DNA from: a virus
IMG/VR virus record: IMGVR_UViG_3300013100_000218
Coordinates: 1 to 24,319 of that record
Reading direction: 5' to 3' (one strand)
Length of the DNA: 24,319 bases
Shown: piece after piece, positions 20,437 through 24,319 of the stretch
Numbering within the stretch: the stretch's first letter is position 1
Layout: every line of letters starts with the position of its first letter
Program-made: the position numbers and the translations under genes
Notes under the pieces: generated by a model
Told to the model about the DNA's origin: nothing
Databases searched by the model: none
What the model saw: the letters and a program-made list of their open reading frames with translations, nothing else

Positions 20437-20445
20437 GCACGCAAA

Positions 20446-20469
20446 AGGCCCCGAGGAAACCCGGGGCCT
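20446..20469 (-). terminator. Rho-independent terminator after the 112-aa gene
   Basis: 8-bp stem AGGCCCCG/CGGGGCCT followed by TTTTGC on the minus strand, 17 bases after the 112-aa gene's stop and just before promoter C. Confidence 0.78.
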
Positions 20470-20485
20470 GGCGCAAGAAAGATTG

Positions 20486-20824
20486 TCAGAATGACTTGGT
20501 GACGTCGATGCTGTCAGCCCACATGCCGTACTCCTTGGCCCACAGCTTCGCGAGCTTGTCGAAGGTAGCGGCCTTGATCGCGAAGTTCAGGCTCTCGTCC
20601 CACAGAACAAGGGTTTCCCCCTGCTTGTGGATCGTCGCGTTCCTGACGAAACCCTTCATGCTGGTCAATGACGCCAGCGCCGCTCCGGGCTCGGTTCGCA
20701 GGAATCCGACCTTGACTTCCGGGATGCCGTTGGGGTACACGCCACCAGAGTTGGCGATGGTTTCGCGGATAGCGGTGCGAACTGCGGGGTCTGAGTAGAT
20801 GCTGGTTTCGTTCGCCTCGTACAT
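20486..20824 (-). CDS. Hypothetical protein, 112 aa, with DPAV-AIRE motif
   Basis: Begins MYEANETSIYSDPAVRTAIR; the YSDPAVRTAIRE part matches the 43-aa protein at 10868-10999. The rest is mixed (PEVKVGFLRTEPGAALASLT, then GETLVLWDESLNFAIKAATF) and soluble. AAGAGGAG site. It stands alone between promoter D and a strong terminator, so it is an independently controlled single gene. Function unknown. Confidence 0.76.
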   Translation of the reverse strand: MYEANETSIYSDPAVRTAIRETIANSGGVYPNGIPEVKVGFLRTEPGAALASLTSMKGFVRNATIHKQGETLVLWDESLNFAIKAATFDKLAKLWAKEYGMWADSIDVTKSF

Positions 20825-20860
20825 GATGGCTCCTCTTGCGTCGTTGATCTTTGTACCGTA

Positions 20861-20908
20861 AGCCTATCGCGTCGATCCGACCCCCGCAACCCCCGGGCCA
20901 AGATTTCT
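20861..20908 (-). promoter_or_regulatory. Composite promoter, copy D
   Basis: Minus strand: AGAAATCT (20901-20908), TTGCGG (20884-20889), 17-base spacer, TAGGCT (20861-20866). The inverted repeat is lost here but hexamers and spacing are kept. Leader has ACAAAGATC before the AGAGGAG site. Confidence 0.74.
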
Positions 20909-20963
20909 CGGAGAAATTTCAAGCTCCCTCTATGCGCACGGTAACATACCAGGTCAGCGGAAA

Positions 20964-20988
20964 GGCCACGCGCGCTATGCGCGTGGCC
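20964..20988 (-). terminator. Terminator after the 68-aa gene
   Basis: Perfect 10-bp stem GGCCACGCGC/GCGCGTGGCC with a 5-base loop followed on the minus strand by TTTCC. It closes the unit that starts with the 22-aa ORF. Confidence 0.75.
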
Positions 20989-21018
20989 CAGCGGCTTCCA
21001 TACCGACGTAAGCTTACC

Positions 21019-21225
21019 TCACGGCTCGATCTTCCGCACCACGATCGCATGCTCGACACCCGGGGGCTCTTCGAACTGGTTACCGTGAGCCGAAGAACCC
21101 CAGTCCTGTGCAAAAGCGATGGTGGGCTGCACGGCATCAGCGCACGCGGCCTCATAGTCCTGCGACTCGGGATCGATGTCGTGAGTAGTCTCGACGGACC
21201 AGTCACCGACGACGGTGGTGTACAT
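21019..21225 (-). CDS. Hypothetical protein, 68 aa
   Basis: Product MYTTVVGDWSVETTHDIDPE, then acidic and alanine-rich (YEAACADAVQPTIAFAQDWG), ending EHAIVVRKIEP: strand-helix-strand with an acidic surface. The ribosome site is weak (GCATAGGCG), and the gene follows the 86-aa gene by 23 bases. No family recognised. Confidence 0.72.
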   Translation of the reverse strand: MYTTVVGDWSVETTHDIDPESQDYEAACADAVQPTIAFAQDWGSSAHGNQFEEPPGVEHAIVVRKIEP

Positions 21226-21248
21226 GCGCCTATGCTACCAGGTCAAGA

Positions 21249-21509
21249 CTACTTTTCGTCCAAGATCTCGGTAAGCGCGTCGATCCACGAAACCGGCTCC
21301 ATTCGCGCCACCGACTCGTCCACGAGTGCGCGGATGGCGTCGAGCTTCGCTTGCGGATCGGATTCGCGCGGTGTCCACATGACGCCGCATTCGCAGATGT
21401 GCTTACCGTCGTGCCCAGCTGGCAGTGTGCATCCCATGTCGTGCGAACCGTCGTCGGGGTCGGGCAGCGGGATTGACGCCGTACAGGTTTCACTGGTGGA
21501 GTCGTTCAC
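21249..21509 (-). CDS. Cysteine/histidine-containing hypothetical protein, 86 aa
   Basis: GTG 21509 with a perfect GGAGGTGGGAA site; its GTGA overlaps the 22-aa ORF stop. Residues about 24-42 include CTLPAGHDGKHICECG, matching a recurrent actinophage motif (CxLPxGHxGxH) in short zinc-type proteins. A C-terminal helix (LDAIRALVDESVARMEPVSW) follows. An upstream ATG at 21566 has no site. Metal binding is likely; role unknown. Confidence 0.75.
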   Translation of the reverse strand: MNDSTSETCTASIPLPDPDDGSHDMGCTLPAGHDGKHICECGVMWTPRESDPQAKLDAIRALVDESVARMEPVSWIDALTEILDEK

Positions 21510-21574
21510 TTCCCACCTCCGTTCGGCCGGTTGCAGGTCGGGCAGAGCGGCGAGCAGCCGTTGCACTTAGTCAT
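21506..21574 (-). CDS. 22-aa cysteine-rich micropeptide ORF
   Basis: Encodes MTKCNGCSPLCPTCNRP plus a glycine-rich end: four cysteines as C-x2-C-x3-C-x2-C, enough for one metal ion. Support for translation is a GAGAGGACACGACC site, a leader box (GACCGAAGAC) and a GTGA overlap with the next gene. Its codons for GGGK also create that gene's GGAGGTGGG site, so it could be a leader peptide whose translation opens the downstream start, or a real metal-binding peptide. Confidence 0.6.
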   Translation of the reverse strand: MTKCNGCSPLCPTCNRPNGGGK

Positions 21575-21607
21575 GGTCGTGTCCTCTCATCTTGGCGTCT
21601 TCGGTCC

Positions 21608-21643
21608 AGCATACCAGAAACCCCCGCCCTTGCGGGTGGGGGT
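21608..21643 (-). promoter_or_regulatory. Hairpin terminator followed by TATGCT promoter-like hexamer
   Basis: Stem ACCCCCGCCC/GGGTGGGGGT (21620-21643, one G-T pair) shows a GCAA tetraloop and a following TTTC on the minus strand, closing the 56-aa gene. Six bases later comes TATGCT (21608-21613), upstream of the 22-aa ORF. No TTG-type -35 is present. Confidence 0.6.
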
Positions 21644-21650
21644 CTGTCGG

Positions 21651-21821
21651 TTACTTAGTCTTGCCCTCGTGATACTGCCAGGTGTAGTCCTCGGCGAGCA
21701 CCACGCGCTTGCCCGTAGGATTAGCGTCAAGGTGCACGACACCCTTCCAGATGGAAGCGCCGAGTTCGTTCATGAGCGTGGCCAGTTGTTCGGCCTTCGC
21801 CTTGCGGGTTTCGTTGTCCAT
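21651..21821 (-). CDS. Hypothetical protein, 56 aa
   Basis: Reads MDNETRKAKAEQLATLMNEL (charged helix), then SIWKGVVHLDANPTGKRVVL and a tyrosine/tryptophan end (DYTWQYHEGKTK). The leader is nearly identical to that of the 77-aa gene: GAGAGGATCAAAGAC then ATG. It stands alone between promoter E and a terminator. No family recognised. Confidence 0.73.
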   Translation of the reverse strand: MDNETRKAKAEQLATLMNELGASIWKGVVHLDANPTGKRVVLAEDYTWQYHEGKTK

Positions 21822-21857
21822 GTCTTTGATCCTCTCATCGTTGGTCTTGGTCCACCA

Positions 21858-21907
21858 AGCCTAACACCCCCTCGCCAGCATCGGCAAGGGGGTGGGGCCT
21901 ACTTTCT
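21858..21907 (-). promoter_or_regulatory. Composite palindromic promoter, copy E
   Basis: Minus strand: AGAAAGTA (21900-21907), TTGCCG (21882-21887), 18-base spacer, TAGGCT (21858-21863). 12-bp inverted repeat 21865-21876 with 21883-21894, one mismatch. Leader box GATCAAAGAC at 21822-21831. Confidence 0.78.
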
Positions 21908-21927
21908 GAAATTGATGTTTTCGCAGG

Positions 21928-22563
21928 TCAGATACTACGATGCGCTTCGATCTCCTGCGCTTCGGCGTTGACCGGGTACAGCGCGCACGAGGGGTCGCAG
22001 ATGTGCTGACACAGCGGACAGTAACCGTCTTCGAACCGTTCGATCATGCCCGCCAGTTCTAGCAGTTCCTCGCGAGTCCTGGACTCATCACCCCAAAAGG
22101 CGATATGCCGCAGGACAGCGGACGCGGTAACGCGAGGGTCGGTCGACTTAGCGGCCTTGAGTTCGGCGCGAAGCTGGTCACGCTCGTCCATGAGTTCGCT
22201 AATGGTTTCATCGATAACTTCCCGTGCACTGAAACGCGTAGCAATGTCGTCGCGCTCGCGTCTGGTCTCTACCAGCTCTGCGCGCAGGCGATCGACTTCG
22301 GCGAGCAGGCGAGACTCACCCTTGATCGACAGTGCGGGGCCATATTGGCGGTGCAAGTCGATGAGTTCCCGGTACTGCTCCAACTTATCGTCAGTGAGAG
22401 GCGATTCCAGTTCGGCGTTTTCCTCGGCAACGTGCTCATGGAACTTCGCGGTCATCTCCTCATCGGTAGCGGGACCCACGTAGGAAACCGCCAGGGATTC
22501 ACATGAGCATGTCAGATGTTGCATCCCACCCATGTTGTACCGGTACGCTGTGTGTTCAGGCAT
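21928..22563 (-). CDS. Coiled-coil protein with C-terminal zinc motif, 211 aa
   Basis: ATG 22563 with GGAAGGACACGAC is preferred; ATG 22587 is possible and adds eight residues. An N-terminal domain with CSCES is followed by a long coiled coil (about residues 80-145: GESRLLAEVDRLRAELVETR, then LMDERDQLRAELKAA) and a C-terminal CPLCQHICDPSC plus CALYP. Coil plus zinc site suggests an oligomeric binding protein. It is the largest product of the right arm. Function unknown. Confidence 0.76.
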   Translation of the reverse strand: MPEHTAYRYNMGGMQHLTCSCESLAVSYVGPATDEEMTAKFHEHVAEENAELESPLTDDKLEQYRELIDLHRQYGPALSIKGESRLLAEVDRLRAELVETRRERDDIATRFSAREVIDETISELMDERDQLRAELKAAKSTDPRVTASAVLRHIAFWGDESRTREELLELAGMIERFEDGYCPLCQHICDPSCALYPVNAEAQEIEAHRSI

Positions 22564-22601
22564 GTCGTGTCCTTCCGTCGTGGTCATGTGGTCGTTTCCT
22601 G

Positions 22602-22635
22602 AGTATAGCAAAACCCCGCACCTCTCGGTGCGGGG
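22602..22635 (-). promoter_or_regulatory. Terminator followed by TATACT promoter-like hexamer
   Basis: 9-bp stem CCCCGCACC/GGTGCGGGG (22614-22635) with a GAGA loop and TTTT on the minus strand terminates the 74-aa gene. TATACT (22602-22607) follows six bases later, about 40 bases before the 211-aa start. Same layout as 21608-21643. No recognisable -35. Confidence 0.65.
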
Positions 22636-22651
22636 CTGCCTCAGTTTGTGT

Positions 22652-22876
22652 TTACAGTTCGGTCACCACGGGGCGGTAGCTTTTGGTGCTGGCGTCCCAA
22701 GGCCAGGAGAGGACGCGGTAACCCATGTCAGCCAGGGCCACGCGGGCCCAACCCTGCAGGCGGACTCCGGTTTCAAGCTCGTGGGAGATGAGCTGTTCAG
22801 TCTTGATATGGGTGCCTTCGAAGAACTTCATGTAGGCGGTCTTGCCGGTCTTGTAAACTTCGATGTCGGTGAGCAT
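22652..22876 (-). CDS. Hypothetical protein, 74 aa
   Basis: ATG 22876 with an AAAGGA site 8 bases upstream. Starts MLTDIEVYKTGKTAYMKFFE; mixed strands and a helix (SHELETGVRLQGWARVALAD) with a tryptophan-rich end (YRVLSWPWDASTKSYRPVV). Soluble; no family recognised. Single gene between promoter F and a terminator. Confidence 0.74.
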   Translation of the reverse strand: MLTDIEVYKTGKTAYMKFFEGTHIKTEQLISHELETGVRLQGWARVALADMGYRVLSWPWDASTKSYRPVVTEL

Positions 22877-22917
22877 GTCATCATCCTTTGTCTTTGATCT
22901 TCCTTGCTGATGACATA

Positions 22918-22970
22918 AGCCTAACACCCCCTTCCGACGCTGCGCAAGGGGGTCCAGGGTTTTTCTTTTC
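22918..22970 (-). promoter_or_regulatory. Composite palindromic promoter, copy F
   Basis: Minus strand: GAAAAGAAAAACCC (22957-22970), TTGCGC (22942-22947), 18-base spacer, TAGGCT (22918-22923). 8-bp inverted repeat ACCCCCTT/AAGGGGGT (22926-22933, 22946-22953). Leader box GATCAAAGAC at 22890-22899. Confidence 0.76.
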
Positions 22971-22986
22971 GATTGTGTTTTCCCCG

Positions 22987-23190
22987 CTAGACGCCGCGTT
23001 CGGCTTCGATCCGGGCGAGTAGGTCACCTGCACGTTCACGCGCCTTGGCTTGCGTCTGGTAGAACGCATCGGTTGTCTTGATCTTGTGCTCACGACGCCA
23101 CTTGGCGTCACCCCACGTTTCATCGTAGCGAGTGAGCTGCCGGTCGACGCAAGTGATGAGGATGTCTAGCTCTTTACGGTCGAGCTTCAC
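22987..23190 (-). CDS. Basic helical hypothetical protein, 67 aa
   Basis: GTG start two bases after the previous stop, with GCGGGGGTAG as ribosome site. Product MKLDRKELDILITCVDRQLT then KTTDAFYQTQAKARERAGDL: three helices, basic. Last of a four-gene coupled unit. No known domain; similar short helical proteins are common in phages. Confidence 0.7.
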   Translation of the reverse strand: MKLDRKELDILITCVDRQLTRYDETWGDAKWRREHKIKTTDAFYQTQAKARERAGDLLARIEAERGV

Positions 23191-23192
23191 AA

Positions 23193-23378
23193 CTACCCCC
23201 GCTTCGGCTTGTGCGTGAACCAGCGCCCCTTGACGCGGTCGTACGCGTCATACCGCGTGTCGTCGGTGATGTCCTGCCGACCCTTCGGAGCCGCGAACGG
23301 CGACCAGTTCGACGCAGCCGGGCGAGCAGGCGCGCTCTTGGCCTGCCCGTAGTCGCGCTTGGGGACTTTTCGAGCCAT
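23193..23378 (-). CDS. Basic hypothetical protein, 61 aa
   Basis: ATG 23378 shares one base with the upstream stop (TGATG), with GGAAGGG about 9 bases before. The product starts MARKVPKRDYGQAKSAPARP, is basic and probably disordered at first, then has DITDDTRYDAYDRVKGRWF and a basic end HKPKRG. An in-frame GTG one codon earlier is the alternative start. Unknown function; possible nucleic-acid binding. Confidence 0.7.
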   Translation of the reverse strand: MARKVPKRDYGQAKSAPARPAASNWSPFAAPKGRQDITDDTRYDAYDRVKGRWFTHKPKRG

Positions 23379-23578
23379 CACTTACTGCCCTTCCGGTGGG
23401 CACCGAGCTTGATCTCGGTGATATCGGCGAGATCGGGTCCGTGCTCACGCATCCCTTTGACTAGCAGGCGCGTACCGCGGTATCCGACGTCCTGCAGGTA
23501 CGCCTTGATCCTTTGACCGTCAACCGTGTGAATCTCGACGTGGTTTCCCACGAACTTTGCAGCTTCGCTCTGTTCCAT
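23378..23578 (-). CDS. Small SH3/Sm-like hypothetical protein, 66 aa
   Basis: Product MEQSEAAKFVGNHVEIHTVD then GQRIKAYLQDVGYRGTRLLV and LADITEIKLG: a short helix followed by five predicted strands, similar in layout to Sm-like or SH3-like barrels. This is a pattern judgement only. The ATG lies within the leader box (GACCGAAGAT) and has a GAGGACC site, nine bases after the previous gene. Confidence 0.7.
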   Translation of the reverse strand: MEQSEAAKFVGNHVEIHTVDGQRIKAYLQDVGYRGTRLLVKGMREHGPDLADITEIKLGAHRKGSK

Positions 23579-23587
23579 CTTCGGTCC

Positions 23588-23776
23588 TCATACTCTCTTG
23601 TCGCAGTGATCGGGGCAGAATTCGAGCCACGCGCTCGTTGCGCTGTTCGTCGGCGGTTCGAACTGAGCCGAAGAGCCCTCACGTAGCACGTAGAGTCCGC
23701 CCTTCCAGCCGTGCTGAGCCGGTCGACGCGTGGTCTTCCTGCATCCAGGCCATGCACAGGTGAACTTGTGTCCCAT
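23588..23776 (-). CDS. Zinc-finger-like hypothetical protein, 62 aa
   Basis: ATG 23776 with AGAGGATCAAAG directly upstream. Residues CAWPGC (6-11) and a C-terminal FCPDHC (about 54-58) provide three to four cysteines and a histidine for a zinc site; the middle is basic (RKTTRRPAQHGWKGG). An earlier frame start at 23815 runs into promoter G. First gene of the unit driven by promoter G. Function unknown. Confidence 0.73.
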   Translation of the reverse strand: MGHKFTCAWPGCRKTTRRPAQHGWKGGLYVLREGSSAQFEPPTNSATSAWLEFCPDHCDKRV

Positions 23777-23805
23777 CTTTGATCCTCTCATCGTGTGTCC
23801 GGTTG

Positions 23806-23857
23806 AGCCTAACACCCCCTCACGGGTGACCGCAAGGGGGGTGTCGAGGTTTTCTTA
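23806..23857 (-). promoter_or_regulatory. Composite palindromic promoter, copy G
   Basis: Minus strand: AAGAAAACC (23848-23856), TTGCGG (23830-23835), 18-base spacer, TAGGCT (23806-23811). Inverted repeat ACACCCCC/GGGGGTGT (23812-23819, 23837-23844). Leader box GATCAAAGAT at 23775-23784, touching the start codon. Confidence 0.77.
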
Positions 23858-23876
23858 GATTGTGTGTTTGTGCAGG

Positions 23877-24077
23877 TCAGTACACGTTTTTATGTCTGGT
23901 GCGATCGAAGGGCACATAGTACCCGCGCTTTCTGATCTTGCATGGGCACGGCACGTATCGAACAATGACACCATGTTCCGCTACGGATGGCAAATCACCG
24001 TGTGTCCAGTAGTTGTGTTGCCCGTCTAGTGATTGCCATTGGGTCATGTGACGGCATCGCGGTTTGAACGGCCACAT
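23877..24077 (-). CDS. Basic aromatic hypothetical protein, 66 aa
   Basis: ATG 24077 shares one base with the upstream stop (TGATG). The product starts MWPFKPRCRHMTQWQSLDGQ and includes HGVIVRYVPCPCKIRKRGYY, with three cysteines and two histidines that could bind metal. The GGGGGTT stretch in the upstream gene end is the likely ribosome site. No family recognised. Confidence 0.7.
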   Translation of the reverse strand: MWPFKPRCRHMTQWQSLDGQHNYWTHGDLPSVAEHGVIVRYVPCPCKIRKRGYYVPFDRTRHKNVY

Positions 24078-24310
24078 CAATCGGTAACCCCCAACGCTTT
24101 CGCGGTGTCGCACGGATACGGCACGCCGTACTCGTCCGCATCCCCGCACGTCGAGCACGCCGGTTCGATGTACCCGTAATCGCCATTAGGCAGGTATCCC
24201 TGAACTGCGTGGTCAGTCGGCCAGTGTAGGTCCAATGCGGCGTCGATCATCCGCTGGGCTTCGGCGAGCTGGCCCCGCAGCGTTTCGGTAGGCATCGGGA
24301 AGTTGTACAT
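24077..24310 (-). CDS. Hypothetical protein, 77 aa
   Basis: ATG 24310 is 10 bases from the window edge, so its ribosome site cannot be judged; ATG 24295 (MPTETLRGQLAEAQRMIDAA) is an alternative. A helix is followed by a glycine/tyrosine region (GYLPNGDYGYIEPACSTCGD) with CSTC and one further cysteine, a possible metal site. Coupled to the downstream 66-aa gene. Function unknown. Confidence 0.68.
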   Translation of the reverse strand: MYNFPMPTETLRGQLAEAQRMIDAALDLHWPTDHAVQGYLPNGDYGYIEPACSTCGDADEYGVPYPCDTAKALGVTD

Positions 24311-24319
24311 GGGGCCCGA

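Overview
The window reads as part of the early and accessory region of a tailed double-stranded DNA phage, or an integrated relative, of a high-GC actinobacterium. The reasons are the GC-rich coding, frequent GTG starts, dense packing with ATGA/TGATG overlaps, many genes below 100 codons, and a full set of phage-type replication genes. No capsid, tail, terminase, lysis, integrase, tRNA or rRNA gene could be recognised. The host genus cannot be fixed from the sequence alone.

Left block (1-10999, minus strand). From right to left this holds small genes of mostly unknown role, including two tandem paralogs, two single-TM microproteins, a zinc-ribbon protein and a MerR/BldC-like DNA-binding protein. 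They lead into a replication and recombination cassette: HNH endonuclease, family A DNA polymerase with 3'-5' exonuclease, RuvC-like resolvase, SNF2 helicase, Cas4/RecB-like nuclease, RecA-like ATPase and a truncated DUF669-like protein at the left edge. The genes are largely translationally coupled. A cUUCGg-loop terminator at 8078-8101 separates the cassette from the small genes upstream.

Centre (11000-17473, plus strand). A divergent control region at 11000-11120 precedes a prim-pol primase, a train of 53-94 residue proteins (several with CxxC pairs), a terminator, a paralog of the first microprotein, a zinc-binding protein, another terminator, and a 571-residue P-loop ATPase/helicase. The next 366 bases hold no gene. 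They hold at least 15 copies of a 10-bp repeat (TGCGGWGTTY) in three converging clusters around an AT-rich core, which is the best candidate for the replication origin. A helical protein and a second HNH endonuclease follow.

Right block (17625-24310, minus strand). This is a chain of small, mostly unknown genes cut into about a dozen short transcription units. Seven of the gaps share one composite element: an AT-rich box, TTGCNN, 17-18 bases, then TAGGCT. In most copies the spacer and -35 region also form an inverted repeat that could act as a terminator. A 10-base leader motif, GAYCRAAGAY, recurs close to start codons there and also at the central divergent region.

Together, the prim-pol and the ATPase could start replication at the repeat array, the polymerase, SNF2 and RuvC proteins would extend and process DNA, and the RecA-like, Cas4-like and DUF669-like proteins would act in recombination. 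The right arm looks like a bank of separately promoted small host-interaction genes. All roles are inferred from motifs; no database search was possible.
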